Source: Prorocentrum cordatum (Eukaryota > Sar > Dinophyceae > Prorocentrales > Prorocentraceae). Taken from it: 64,000 nucleotides of DNA. A program made the position numbers and the translations under genes. This document shows, piece after piece, positions 1 through 9,637 of the stretch. Every line of letters starts with the position of its first letter. Within the stretch, counting starts at the first letter, position 1. The notes under the pieces are model-generated. The model saw only the letters and a program-made list of their open reading frames with translations. It ran no database searches and was not told where the DNA came from. Location of the stretch: positions 495,707-559,706 of the forward strand of contig CAUYUJ010004014.1 of the NCBI GenBank assembly GCA_963575745.1. Direction: 5' to 3'.

Positions 1-766
1 AATAATCAGAGGAGCAGCAGGGTCCCTTTTTCGAAAACGAAAATGCGAGAGAGGGCATGTGAGAGAAGACGAACAGCCAGCAAAAGCAGAAACGAAGATT
101 GCCCCACTGCTTCCAATTCCATGAGGCGGAGCTGCAACAGGGATCTCCAGGACCCGTCGTTGGGCCGTCTAGGGCTCCTTTGGGGCTCTCTAGAATGCGT
201 TTATTGAAGCCTAGGAGAAGTCTCCAAGCACGCCAACAGAGGGGCCCCGAGCAAGCCCTGCGAGGGCCCCCAAAAGATAGCCAGACATCCGCCACGCACG
301 AAAGCCTCCCTCGCGTGGCAGGCCCCTGGGCCGCTTGGGGGCCCCTCGTTGGACCCGGCGTCTCTCGCGCCGGCGTTTTTTCTTCGGCGAGGACCATCGA
401 GGAGCATCCTTGATCATTTCGCGAAAAAACCACGCACGAAACCGAAAAAAACATAGGGAATGGACGTCCGAGCGATGGCGAGCTCCTGTACCCGGCGTCT
501 CTCGCGCCGGCCCCCGAGGGCGCTCCTCTCGCCGGTTGCAGGCCGCCTCTCTCGGCAGACCCCAGGGGCGCCTTGCGTCCGCCCCGCAGGGGGCTCGCCC
601 TCGACATCGGATCTGTGGGCAGAGAGGCCTGCCCGGGCGGCCTCCGCCGCGGGCCTCCGCCGCGGGCCTCCGCCGCGAGCCCCACGGGGCCTCTCCCGGC
701 GCTCGGCGCCGGGGGGGCCGCGAGCGCCCCGCAGCATCAGCAGCCTCGGCACCCGGCGCCCTCCTC
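1..766. other. Repeat-rich sequence without a gene
   Basis: Contains the left-damaged copy of the CATCGCTCGGACGT foldback family (about 366-482) and a GC-rich degenerate stretch at 480-760 (CCGCCGCGGGCCT repeats). The open frames here are low complexity and overlap on both strands. Confidence 0.6.
366..482 (+). mobile_element. CATCGCTCGGACGT-family foldback element, left end replaced
   Basis: The right terminus TGGACGTCCGAGCGATGGCG is present (461-480) and the interior CGAGGACCATCGAGGAGCAT matches other copies, but the left terminus is replaced by sequence containing ACCCGGCGTCTCTCGCGCCG (355-374). The same motif recurs directly after the element at 490-509. Confidence 0.7.
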
Positions 767-913
767 CCCTGACCTTCCAAGAGGGCTAAAAAATAGCACG
801 CGACTCAAAAACCTATCCCAAAGCTATTCTACGTCTTGGTTTTAGGCTGTTTCGCTAAGTTTTTTGGTTTTTAGGCCCCCAGTGCTAAAAAATAGCTCTC
901 TGGAAGGTCAGGG
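767..913. mobile_element. Foldback (TIR) element, 147 bp
   Basis: CCCTGACCTTCCAAGAGGGC at 767-786 continues through TAAAAAATAGCAC to 799. It is mirrored as GTGCTAAAAAATAGC then TCTCTGGAAGGTCAGGG at 882-913. Arms are about 32 bp with few mismatches; the AT-rich interior encodes nothing. Confidence 0.8.
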
Positions 914-964
914 TCCCCGGCATCCTCGGCTTCATCCTGGCGATCGGTCGCTTGAAGTCACCGG

Positions 965-1102
965 GCGCGCTCCACTACTCGCAGAGTGCCTCCTCGCAAG
1001 CGCCCGAAGAACACGTGTCTGATTCGATGCTTCTCGCAGATCCCCCCCCAAGCGGATCCAGGCCATTTGCGAGTGGTCGCTTTGCGAGTAGTGGAACGCG
1101 CT
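965..1102. mobile_element. Foldback (TIR) element, 138 bp
   Basis: GCGCGCTCCACTACTCGCAG at 965-984, continuing to about 1000, is inverted at about 1064-1102 (ending CGAGTAGTGGAACGCGCT). Arms are about 36 bp. Non-coding. Confidence 0.8.
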
Positions 1103-1713
1103 CGTCTATAAAGGGCCAGGGAAGACTGGTCACAGAGCCTGCTCCTCCAGGGCCCGCGATCGAGAGGGTAGTGGATCGCCTTCGCGCCTGTTGGGTGGTG
1201 CGCTAGACGACGTATTGGCCACGCCGCAAAATGTCCCCTCTGGTCCTTCCACCCCCCCTCCCCCCCCTCCCCTCCCCCTCGTTGGGAGGATCTCACAGGG
1301 GCCGACCCCACCAGCATTGGAGGCATCTGGGGCCGTCTTGGGGGCCGTTTGGGGGCCCTCTTAGCCCGTTTTCTGGGTCCGTCTGCGGTTTATCTTCGAG
1401 GCTTGTCGGGCCGCCTTCGGTTAACAGGAGCCCGTAAAGGCGAGAAAATATGTGCGGCACCAATGGGAGCGAAGTCATTTGGGTATCTTGGGAACCGCCT
1501 GAAGGGCCTTTTTCGTAACCATCTTGTTAGCCATCTTGAGGCCGTCGTGGGCGGTCTTGGGGCACCTTGAGCCTTTTGGGAGACATCTGGGGGCCATCTC
1601 GGCAGTCTTGGAGACGGCCTCGGACTGGCCTGCAGGCGATCTTGGGCCAGCTCCGCAAATGTGGAGGCGTCTGTTCTTGATGTCCCTGTTCTTCTGGTCC
1701 CCGCACGGCGGTC
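1103..1713. repeat. Degenerate GGGCCGTCTTGG minisatellite block
   Basis: From about 1320 to 1670 the sequence is built of GGGCCGTCTTGG-like units (for example GGGGCCGTCTTGGGGGCCG), the same repeat seen in blocks across the window. No gene. Confidence 0.7.
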
Positions 1714-1980
1714 GGCGGCACGCGACGAGGCCCCGTCGGGATTTGCTTGGGACCGGCCCCAGGGGGTCACTTGCGGTTGGCGCGGGGGAGATCGCGTGCG
1801 AGGCGGCGCCGCCGGCCCTGCTGATTACACGCTGCCCCCCTCTCTTCGTGGAGATGGCGTGCCATCTTGTTGGCGGCACGCGACGAGACCCCGTCGGGAT
1901 TGCTGGGGACCGGCCCCAGGGGGTCCCTTACGGCTGGCGCGGGGGAGATCGCGTGCGAGGTGGCGCCGCCGGCCTGCTGA
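1714..1980 (+). repeat. 158-bp tandem duplication
   Basis: GGCGGCACGCGACGAG starts at 1714 and again at 1872. The units stay similar through GGCCTGCTGA. In unit 1 the sequence continues GCTGATTACACGCTGCC (uninterrupted); in unit 2 a TACTCC-family element sits at that point. Confidence 0.8.
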
Positions 1981-2174
1981 GTACTCCAAATATCACGATC
2001 GTGGGGGGGGGGGTCAAAAAAGTGTCTGACGGCCAGTCTGGGACCCCCCCCCCCAAGACAGGCAACCAAAAGGTCCAACATCGGGACCCCCCCGCGCAGA
2101 TGTGTGTCTGACGAAGCCCGCGAGACCCCCCCCAGAAGCAGACCCCCCCCCCATTGTTATGAGATCGGGAGTAC
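1981..2174. mobile_element. TACTCC-family TIR element, copy A
   Basis: Begins GTACTCCAAATATCACGAT and ends ATGAGATCGGGAGTAC, an imperfect inverted repeat. The interior is rich in long C runs. Sits inside the 158-bp duplication unit 2. Confidence 0.75.
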
Positions 2175-2193
2175 GCGCTGCCGGCCTGCTGAT

Positions 2194-2376
2194 TACTCCA
2201 GATTTCGTAATAAAAGGGAGGGGGCCTGGACCCTCCAAGACAAGCCATTTCAGACCCCCCCCCCGTGGGAGAACCCTCCAAAACATCGTCCCCAGACCCC
2301 CCCAGGCCCTCCAAGATAGCTTGGAAGAGACCCCCCCCGAAATGACCCCCCCCCATTGTTATGAGATCCGGAGTAC
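2194..2376. mobile_element. TACTCC-family TIR element, copy B
   Basis: Begins TACTCCAGATTTCGTAATAA and ends TGTTATGAGATCCGGAGTAC. The interior (CCTCCAAGACAAGCCATTTC, CCCTCCAAAACATCGTCC) is nearly identical to copy C at 13018. Confidence 0.85.
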
Positions 2377-2551
2377 GCGCTGCCCCTCCCTCTCTCTCTC
2401 TTCGTGGAGCTGGCGTGCACCGAAGCAGCCCCGGCAGGGGGACGGCGCGCTCAGAGGGGGGCCCCCCTCGCGGGGGGAGTCGCCTCACGGGGATGGCGTG
2501 CCCCTCGGAGGTCGGTGCCGCAAGCTTCTCTTCCCAACGCCAGGCGTAACT

Positions 2552-2694
2552 CAGGAGGAAGAGAAGCACACAGCCACAATGAATCCTCGATTCCCCAGAA
2601 AATATTGGAAAATATGGGAAGTGGGGGGAGAGACAGAAACCAAGAAAATATGGGGATTTCTTTTATTTGTGTGTATTTATTTGTGTGTCCTCAC
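2552..2694 (+). mobile_element. ACACACAGACACAAT dispersed element, copy 1
   Basis: Shares AGGAAGAG-ACACAGCCACAATGAATC, the core AAAATATGGGAAGTGGGGGG and the end TTTATTTGTGTGTCC with four other copies. The ends are an imperfect inverted repeat. Confidence 0.75.
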
Positions 2695-2870
2695 AGGGAT
2701 GGCGTGCCCCTTCGAGCACAGCTGTCGCAAACTTCTCGGGGAGGAGGCGAGGGGGGAGGCGAGGAGGGGAAGGGGGCTCGAAGATCGATGTCGCAAACTT
2801 CTCTTCCCAACGCCAAGCGTAACACCGAACACGCGGGCGGGCAGCGGCCGCTGCTGCCGGAGGGAGAATC

Positions 2871-3013
2871 AGGAGGAGAAGAAACACACAGACACAATTG
2901 ATCCTCGACTCCCCCGAAAATATTTGAAAATATGGGAAGTGGGGGGGGGAGACAGAAACCAAGAAAATATGGGGATTTCTTTTATTTGTGTGTATTTATT
3001 TGTGTGTCCTCAC
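2871..3013 (+). mobile_element. ACACACAGACACAAT dispersed element, copy 2
   Basis: Carried along in the 319-bp tandem duplication. Same termini and AAATATGGGAAGTGGGG core. Confidence 0.75.
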
Positions 3014-3523
3014 AGGGATGGCGTGCCCCTTCGAGCACAGCTGTCGCAAACTTCTCGGGGAGGAGGCGAGGGGGGAGGCGAGGAGGGGAAGGGGGCTCGA
3101 AGATCGATGTCGCAAACTTCTCTTTCCAACGCCGAGCGTAGCACCGAACACGCGGGCGGGCAGCGGTCGCTGCTGCCAGAGTGAGAGCGGGGGCGGCAGC
3201 CGCGGCGCCCGAGGCACCCACAGAGCCACCGGATCCCAGAGAGTCCTGGATGCGAGTCCGATGTTGCCCTCGTCCCGGTTTCGTTTTGAGCCGCGCCCCG
3301 CGGACGCGCGCGCTCCGCTGCCCCGAGAGGAGGGGGAGGAGGAGGAGGAGGAGGAGGAGGACGAGGCGGAGGAGGAGGACCCCCCTCCGCCCGCGCGCCG
3401 CTGGCCGGCGCGAGCGCGAGAGGCCTGCTTCTATTGGGACATGGCGGGGCAACTGGACGAGGTGGAAGGCGGGGCTCGGCGCCCACACCCCGGCCGATGG
3501 CCCCCCTCCTCCCGATTCCCGTC

Positions 3524-3567
3524 CTCCTCCTCCTCCTCCTCCTCCTCCTCCTCCTCCTCCTCCCCCC
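3524..3567 (+). repeat. (TCC)n microsatellite
   Basis: About 14 TCC units just before the decayed LINE. It produces long runs of one residue in overlapping frames, which are not genes. Confidence 0.9.
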
Positions 3568-3593
3568 CAGTCGCTGTTTGAGGTGCCCAAAAG

Positions 3594-4829
3594 TTGACCG
3601 ACCGCACCTCACGTACAACCGTACACCAGCGATTCTGCGCCCACACCCGCAGGCCTCGGGGGCAGGGGGGACTGGGGGGCCCGCATGGCGAGTCCGTGCG
3701 CCTAGGCATGAGAATCTGCTACTACAACCCCCAGGAGGCAGCGAGCATCGAACGACTAGAGGACATCAGTGCCGAACTACACAGTTGGGACGTTATCCTC
3801 CTCAGTGGCACATGTAGATGGGCGGGAGCAGAAGCAGTGCAGCGACACTATCTTCCTAATCACTACGTGTTACAATTCGGTGCCCGCAAAGGGAAGTGGA
3901 TCAACAAAAGCTGCGGCCTAACGATCCTCATCAGCCAGAGAATCGACGAGCGCAGCCTACGAGAGATCTACACCCCACCGACCAGCCTCCAGGGACGGGT
4001 TGCAGGAATTCGCCTCTCGACTAGCCAATACGACTACGTACTCTTTGTCTACTACTACGCCCCCACCCATCTCTCGTACTACGTGCCACTAGCAGACGCT
4101 ATAACTAAATGGTTGGAGCAGTGCGTCGACAGAGTAGGCAGCCGTACGACGATCGTGATGGGCGGGGATGTGAACAGCGACTTTGGTTGCCAGCGAGACA
4201 CCGACGGGACCATCGTGCGAAGTAGAGGACCGACGGTAGGAGACAGGGAGCCCAGGATTGAGAACTCCAACGGCACGAGCCTCAAGACCCTGTGTCAGAC
4301 CAGCGACCTCAGTATTGCTACCACTTACCACATCGCTGAACCCACCTTCTACGGGCATTCAGGTTATAACAGCCGTATCGACCACATCGTTGTACCCACA
4401 GGGGCCCTGGGACTCATAAAAAGGTGTGAGGTCCTCCATCGGTCTGGCAAAAGGCTCCAAAAAGTAAAAGTACGAGGACACAGGGACCACCTCCCCATCG
4501 GCCTCACCCCCCTCGCCTCTACTACCACCACCTCCTTCCCCACGCGCGCCCGCCTACAACAGGGACTGTGCAGGGGCGGCCTCATGGAATGCTTACGCAG
4601 CGGCCACAAGAGGGAGATGCTGCTCACCGAACTCGACAAGGAGGTGGAGGAGGTGGGCGGGGAGCAGCGGGAGAGAGCACTGGGAGCAGCGACGCCAGAC
4701 GAGACCTGGGGCCTTTTGGGGGGAGCGGCACGATCGGCCACGCTCAGAACCTTCGGACAAAAACGGCTCTCCCGACGAGATCGACCAGCTTACGAAGCGA
4801 GCCAAGCAACACCGACTCGAACTCCTTAG
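3594..4829 (+). pseudogene. LINE AP-type endonuclease domain (fragment)
   Basis: The endonuclease/exonuclease/phosphatase fold of LINE proteins, which would nick target DNA. Domain from about residue 39 (MRICYYNP) to 305. Visible catalytic signatures: GDVN at 191-194, SRIDHI at 260-265 and HRDHLP at 296-301, all in the right order. The N-terminal ~37 residues read through repeat-like sequence and are probably not native. The frame leaves this ORF near a G6 run at about 4715; past that point the coding-like sequence continues in the next frame (DEIDQLTKRAKQHRLELL from about 4768), so the last ~35 residues and the stop at 4829 are out of frame. Confidence 0.88.
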
Positions 4830-5445
4830 GCAGCGAAGAGCATTGCGACAGAGCCTCACTCCAGAACAGTGGGCCGACGACTACGACAGGGTACAAAACG
4901 AGCTGAAAGAGATCACAGCTGCGCTGAAGCAGGCCCGAGAAGGTGTCGAGAAACAAAGAAGGGCGCTCCTGGTCGAACGCATATGGGGGGCCTACGAAAA
5001 ACGGAACCTCGCCGAGATGCACCGACTACGTATACAGTACCAGAGGAACGGGCGCGGGCCAAAGAAAAGGTACTACCGATCAGCCCGAACCCACTGGCCA
5101 CGCGACTACTGGTATCAGGAGCTCGCCCACCCAGCCTTGGAAGGGGGGCTAGGAGCGCGGCCCATCGATAGGAACGCAGAGAGAGCAGTACACGAGGCGT
5201 TCGTCCAGGAACACATCGACCGACTGCCGATCGACCACGATTTACTTTTTCAGGTCGAGGCCGACAAGCGAGCGATGCGCAGGTATTGTCAGCGAGCCAG
5301 CAAGCGACGGGCCTGGCCGCCTTGGGGCATCCCGATCGAAATGACATGGTTGATGATCGACCCCACCCTCCATCTTCAGGACCCAGCAGAGCTCAGCAGG
5401 CGCCTAGAAGAAAAGCGAGTGGCAGCTGCAGAGAACAGGGGGGCG
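4735..5445 (+). pseudogene. LINE connector between endonuclease and reverse transcriptase
   Basis: Charged, helix-prone sequence in frame 1 (the ATG at 4843 lies inside it), with runs such as LTKRAKQHRLELLRQRRALR and NELKEITAALKQAREGVEKQ. This is the usual character of the EN-RT linker in LINE proteins. It ends at a G6 run near 5440, where coding continues in another frame. No specific domain recognised. Confidence 0.65.
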
Positions 5446-6075
5446 AAGACGAGATTGCACACTACACGACATTGGGACGATACAAGAAGGGGAGGGGGCT
5501 GCTCCGACGGATGGGGTGGACTGACGGCACTAGGCTGGGTCGTGCGCCGACGGCGACGGATGGGACAGAAGGAGCCGCCTGGGAGCAGCAATCCTATGCA
5601 GTGGGGAGGGGCAGGTTTGCAGGGGTAGGTGCTGACAAGATTGCAGATCACAGCAAAGGATACATGAAGTACCTTGATCAATTTCTTACACAATGCCGAA
5701 GCTGCCAGGTTACCCCCTTGGACCGGCACCGATCACAAGCATTCCCAGCAGAAAAACACAACAACAAAGAGGGGATACTAGGGAAGCGTATACTACACGT
5801 GTACGGTTCTTTTGGAATGGCTTGGCACTCAGGCATCCACTTACGTGGCTCACCCCCATCACATGCACCCTGGGCCCAAGGAGGCCTCCCACACCGCTGT
5901 CGTGAAAACGCCATCCTCTGTGCACAAGCGGCCCAATGGAGAGCTGCCCAAGGGGGGGTGAGCACAATCACAACCAACCACGACGGCACCAACGCGTTCG
6001 CAGCCACCAACCGAGCCCTACTCAGAGCGGTTGCCTTCAGGCAAGCCCACGAGCACGATCAGCGCTTCGCCATGG
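5445..6075 (+). pseudogene. G-patch-like segment and N-terminal part of LINE reverse transcriptase
   Basis: In frame 0 the sequence GRGLLRRMGWTDGTRLG (about 5487-5538), followed by Gly-spaced residues to about 5635, matches the core of a G-patch (hydrophobic-hydrophobic-x-x-MGW-x-x-G-x-x-LG). G-patches bind nucleic acid or helicases. Reverse-transcriptase fingers/palm follow. DGTNAF (Asp at 5982-5984) is motif A with the catalytic aspartate. Frame 0 is lost near the G4 run at about 6074, after which frame 2 carries the palm. The weaker region at 5690-5900 may hold a further small frame disturbance. Confidence 0.7.
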
Positions 6076-6478
6076 GGCCATTGACCACTCCACCCTGAAG
6101 ATCGAAGCTGCCGACGGCACCGTCGAAGCTGAGAGCACCACAGGCGCTCAAATGGGCTTCACCCTCTGCCCGAGGCAATTCAACGACGCATACAACATGT
6201 ACGTCACAAAATGGTGGGAACAAGGCCGCACGGACCCAGACCAAATTATCCACGACGCGACTAACCCAGTCGCAGGCAACACCCACGACTTATCCCTCAA
6301 CACGTTCATGGACGACATCACTTATGTGCAGACGACCCTACCAACATCGACGGCTGGCGATATTGAACACCAACTCAACAACAACACCGAACGCCTTTCC
6401 CAAACAATTGCAGCAGGAGGATGGGGACTCAACAACGCCAAGACCAACCACCTACTATACCTAGTAGGGCAAGGCTGA
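6075..6478 (+). pseudogene. LINE reverse transcriptase palm (motifs B and C)
   Basis: Frame 2 carries GAQMGFTLCPRQFND (about 6144-6188; motif B) and FMDDITYV (6305-6328; motif C, with the two catalytic aspartates as MDD rather than the more common ADD). It ends at TGA 6476-6478 after LYLVGQG. The same frame continues at once with coding-like sequence, so this is a single nonsense change and not a natural C terminus. Confidence 0.85.
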
Positions 6479-7175
6479 TACGGGAAAACCAGACAACCCA
6501 GACGCAGCAAAACACTGCAGGGTCAGGCGTTGAGGGAGATGCGTGTACTTGGCCCTTACCTACCAGCTGGTCAGGGCATCACAGGCGAGGTCGTGCGGCG
6601 TATCGCAGCCATCCGCGTCGCATGGCGACAATGCGGGATCTTCTGGGCCTCTAAGGTAACCCGACAGATAAAACGCATGATGTTCATGGCGTTCGTCGTT
6701 GGTGCGGCCCTCAGCGGATTGCCAGCGTTAGTTCTGACAGATACCCACACAACGGCAATCGACAGCGTACTAGGCAAATACCTACGGACGCTAGCGGGAG
6801 GAGCCATGTCGTGGACCAGAGCGGACGGGACAGTGAGGTGCAACAACTTGCGACAGGTGTTTAGATACTGGAGACTCGAGCGTACATCCGTATCCTTACT
6901 TGTGCGACGTTTGCGATGGCACCAGAACTGGTCAAGGCACCCTTGGGAGCACGGAGCAGTCATCGCAGCGGTTTTTGGGACATCCAGACTAGATGCGGCT
7001 CAGGGTATTCAGCGACTCGAAGGGCAGGGATTTGCGGGGCCCTCCTCCACCCCGTGGGCACAGCAGTTTGCAGCCGACACGCAGGCGATAGCAAAGGTTG
7101 ACGAGAGCATGGGATGGTATGCAGAAAGGGACTCAGACCTTGCCATATTCGAACAGGGGAGTGCGGAACAAAAAA
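6479..7175 (+). pseudogene. LINE post-RT (thumb) region
   Basis: Continues in frame 2 after the stop, with MREMRVLGPYLPAGQG near 6536 and a helical Ala/Arg/Trp-rich sequence to about 7170, typical of the region after LINE motif E. An A10 run at 7170-7179 moves the coding frame; frame 1 then reads KKNWLQTDPSILH. Confidence 0.65.
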
Positions 7176-7690
7176 AAACTGGCTGCAAACCGACCCATCA
7201 ATATTGCACAGTAACGAGCGAAATTGGCACGTGCTTACGACACGAGATACGACGCTACAGGAGGAGGAGGGCAGGGAGGAGGAATCACTGAAACCCTACT
7301 GGTGCGATCATACGACGACGGGCGAACACGACACGGAACAGAGGTGTAGCATGCGCTTTGCGACATACGCAGCACTAGCTGGGCATCGCCGAGAGTCTCA
7401 CAACATCCGACCAGTGGTGGCGTCCGTAATCGTCAACAACCAGTGCCCCTGGTGCAAGAGCACATTTATTAATCGTAAGGTATGTGTCGACCATGCGACC
7501 AGGGCTGTCCACGGCCACGGTATTTGCCACCAAGACAGGTCGATGTGGCCCCACCCCATCTCCGACCCCAGCTCCCTCACCTGCCCGATCTGTAACCACG
7601 AGGCTCAAACTCTCGAGGAGTATCACGCACACATCCGCGAGCACATAGCAGGGCCAGAGTCGATCAGAGCGGCACGGGGAGAGGGAGCAC
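7176..7690 (+). pseudogene. Three C2H2 zinc fingers at the C-terminal side of the LINE protein
   Basis: Frame 1 shows three Cys/His clusters. Finger 1, about 7303-7401: YWCDH, RCSMRF, then GHRRESH. Finger 2, about 7441-7515: CPWCKSTF then DHATRAVH. Finger 3, about 7580-7645: CPICNHEA then HAHIREH. C2H2 fingers next to a LINE reverse transcriptase are probably for target-DNA or RNA binding. The frame again changes near 7690, before the Gly-rich ORF. Confidence 0.75.
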
Positions 7691-7693
7691 ACG

Positions 7694-8941
7694 TTGCACG
7701 GGGGCCACGGCGACTGGCGCATCAGGGCCAGCACGAAGAGAGGAGGGGGCGCAGCAGAAGGGCAGCCGCCCTCACAGCGCCCGCACCTCGGCGGCGGCGG
7801 AGTCGGCTCGTCAGACACGCCGCAGTCGCAGCAGACGCCCCAGCAGCCGCCCCCCACACAGCGCCGAGGAGGAGGCGGTCGAGGACCCCCAGGAGGAGGC
7901 CGTGGTGGCGGCGGCGGCGGACAGGTGGAGCTGCGGGACCAGCTGGGATCGCTCCAGAGGCTCACCCTCCAGAACTCGAACGAGATCCGCAATTTTTTGC
8001 ATCTCACGGGAGAGTTCTGGCTGACGCCGCTCGAGCCAGATTGGGTGCAGGCGCCGATGGAGACAGGCAAAGAGTACGGACGGAAGGTGAAGCAGTTGGG
8101 CAAGGGGCACGGCCTCGGCCCACCGCACGGCCAGGTAGCGGCGAGCCTGGTCGAGGAGATCGTGGCGGTGCTCGACTCAGAGGAGCAGAAGCTCGACGCG
8201 CCCCTCCTCCACGTGAGGCAGCTCTTGAAAGAGTTCATGAGCCAGCTCGACGAACCCTGGGGGCCGATCTTCATCACGGAGGTCTTCTTGCAGCGCAAGA
8301 TCCAGGAGGCGCACAACAAGACGGGCGAAGACGTGGAGATGGACACCAAGCAGTGCAAGGCCAAGCTCATCTACACGATCAACACGGCGCCGAGCTTCAG
8401 GGCGGCGCTGCACGACCAGAAGCTCGAGCAGGAGCAGTACGACAAGACCTCGGGATTCAAGGGGGACATGTTCAAGCAGGCACCTGGGCCACGCGCCGGC
8501 GCACCTCGGGGCCACGAAGAGCCGCTCAGGGGGCCCGAGCACGGGCCTGGAGAGGGCCGTGGAGGCGCAGCTCAACAGGAGGTGAGCCAAGGCACGCCTC
8601 AGCCTAAGCCCAGCAGCTCGCCCCGCCGCGAGCGAGAGAGCCCCGCGGGCCAGTCCCCACCAGGCCCGCAGCCCAGCGGCGCCGCCAGCTCGACGTCGAG
8701 CAGCGCTCCCGAGTCACGCCTCAACTCCACGGGGCGCCCTCGTGCCTGGCCACCATCATCACCGCCAGTCACTCGAGAGGAAAAAATCGCACAGCAGATC
8801 AGCACAGACCTTGTTCGCATGACGAGTCTCAGGACCCAGGCCGGACAACACGGAGGCCAGATGGCCTACCTGCATCGGATGGCTACGTACTATCGGGACC
8901 TACGGCCAAGGGACTACAACCAACATATGGCGAAAAAATAA
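7694..8941 (+). CDS. Gly/Pro-rich hypothetical protein, probably LINE-associated, 415 aa
   Basis: Product unknown. The first ~75 residues are Gly/Pro/Gln-rich low complexity ending in a run of G. Residues about 76-270 look like a folded, charged domain (for example WGPIFITEVFLQRKIQEAHNKT) with strongly GC-rich third codon positions, which supports real coding. Residues 275-360 are a Pro/Ser-rich linker, and the end (REEKIAQQISTDLVRM onward) is helical. The ATG is arbitrary, because the frame probably continues from the zinc-finger part through a lost frame. It could be the C-terminal part of the LINE polyprotein or a separate ORF of the element. Confidence 0.6.
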   Translation: MHGGHGDWRIRASTKRGGGAAEGQPPSQRPHLGGGGVGSSDTPQSQQTPQQPPPTQRRGGGGRGPPGGGRGGGGGGQVELRDQLGSLQRLTLQNSNEIRNFLHLTGEFWLTPLEPDWVQAPMETGKEYGRKVKQLGKGHGLGPPHGQVAASLVEEIVAVLDSEEQKLDAPLLHVRQLLKEFMSQLDEPWGPIFITEVFLQRKIQEAHNKTGEDVEMDTKQCKAKLIYTINTAPSFRAALHDQKLEQEQYDKTSGFKGDMFKQAPGPRAGAPRGHEEPLRGPEHGPGEGRGGAAQQEVSQGTPQPKPSSSPRRERESPAGQSPPGPQPSGAASSTSSSAPESRLNSTGRPRAWPPSSPPVTREEKIAQQISTDLVRMTSLRTQAGQHGGQMAYLHRMATYYRDLRPRDYNQHMAKK

Positions 8942-9637
8942 GGGCGACGGCGGACCTTCTACTTATCCAGCCGCCACCCTTCTATTACACGGGCTCCCAC
9001 CACCTACGCCCCCCCCCCCTCCCTCCCACCAACTCCTACCTCCAATTTACCATTCCTCAGGCTATCAGCTCTCGACTAGTTCCACTCGCAGTCGAACTCT
9101 TTTCCGCACGCGGCTTGTCTGTCAGATACTATTGCGGATGTCCGCTCGGAGCCGACGTATTCGCGACTTCGCACTGGACCTCGTACAACAGAACGACAGC
9201 ACATGGCTACAGAGTACATACTGCGCATTACAAGGGGGACTATCAAACCACAACATCACGCACAGGGAACTATCACACCACAACATTCAGCACAGCCATG
9301 CGAGTGTGATCCGACCACGGTTCGACCTCCCTTCCTCCGCTCAGCCACTTCCAGCCTTAGTCAGCCTTAGCCATCATAGCTGCTACCTCCCTCGACTCTC
9401 TGCGCGATAGAGGGAGTGAGGAAGAATCGCATACTAAGGACAGGCCCAGGATTCCGACTCCAGCGAACGACCGAGCCTACGCCTACTCCTACACCAAGGC
9501 CCCCACTACGGTTCCTTACCGCCCCAACTCTTGGGAACTAAGGAAACTACTACATTACCTAAGGTGAACAACAGCTAGGCGGGGTCAACTAAGGTAAAAC
9601 GAGGCCCAGCACCCAGTCCGACATACTACCAGCGGAC
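8942..9637 (+). other. Spacer between the two long ORFs, no defensible gene
   Basis: The stretch contains C-rich and CA-rich sequence. Frame 3 is open at 9132-9410 with a moderately protein-like segment (SARSRRIRDFALDLVQQND), but it lacks a recognised domain. Tandem hexamer-like CTAAGG motifs occur at 9435-9600. It may be element UTR. Confidence 0.4.

Larger units (their letters stand above)
2483..3180 (+). repeat. 319-bp tandem repeat, about 2.5 copies
   Basis: GGGATGGCGTGCCCC recurs at about 2696 and 3015 (period 319), with a shortened first unit from 2483. Each unit carries an ACACACAGACACAAT-family element and a GGAGGCGAGGGG stretch. The spurious 360-residue frame over it just repeats itself. 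Confidence 0.88.
3594..8941 (+). mobile_element. Decayed LINE retrotransposon with G-patch-like and C2H2 segments
   Basis: A second, unrelated-looking non-LTR element. Coding segments follow in order: endonuclease (3594 to about 4715), connector (about 4735-5440), G-patch-like plus reverse transcriptase (about 5445-6478), post-RT region (6479 to about 7170), three C2H2 fingers (about 7303-7645) and a Gly-rich ORF (7694-8941). The reading frame changes at least five times, several at G6 or A10 runs, and one stop lies at 6476-6478. No poly(A), SL or target duplication was found, so the true ends are unknown; the ORF at 9638-10522 may also belong. It is either a pseudogene or an intact element with homopolymer errors in the assembly. 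The intact neighbour LINE makes decay the more likely reading. Confidence 0.85.

Noticed and set aside
1104-1114. TATA-box-like CTATAAAGG as a promoter.
   Set aside because: Lies between a foldback element and a minisatellite with no gene downstream; dinoflagellate promoters rarely have TATA boxes.
2102-3184. A 360-codon forward ORF.
   Set aside because: It reads across a TACTCC element and the 319-bp tandem repeat; the peptide repeats with the DNA.
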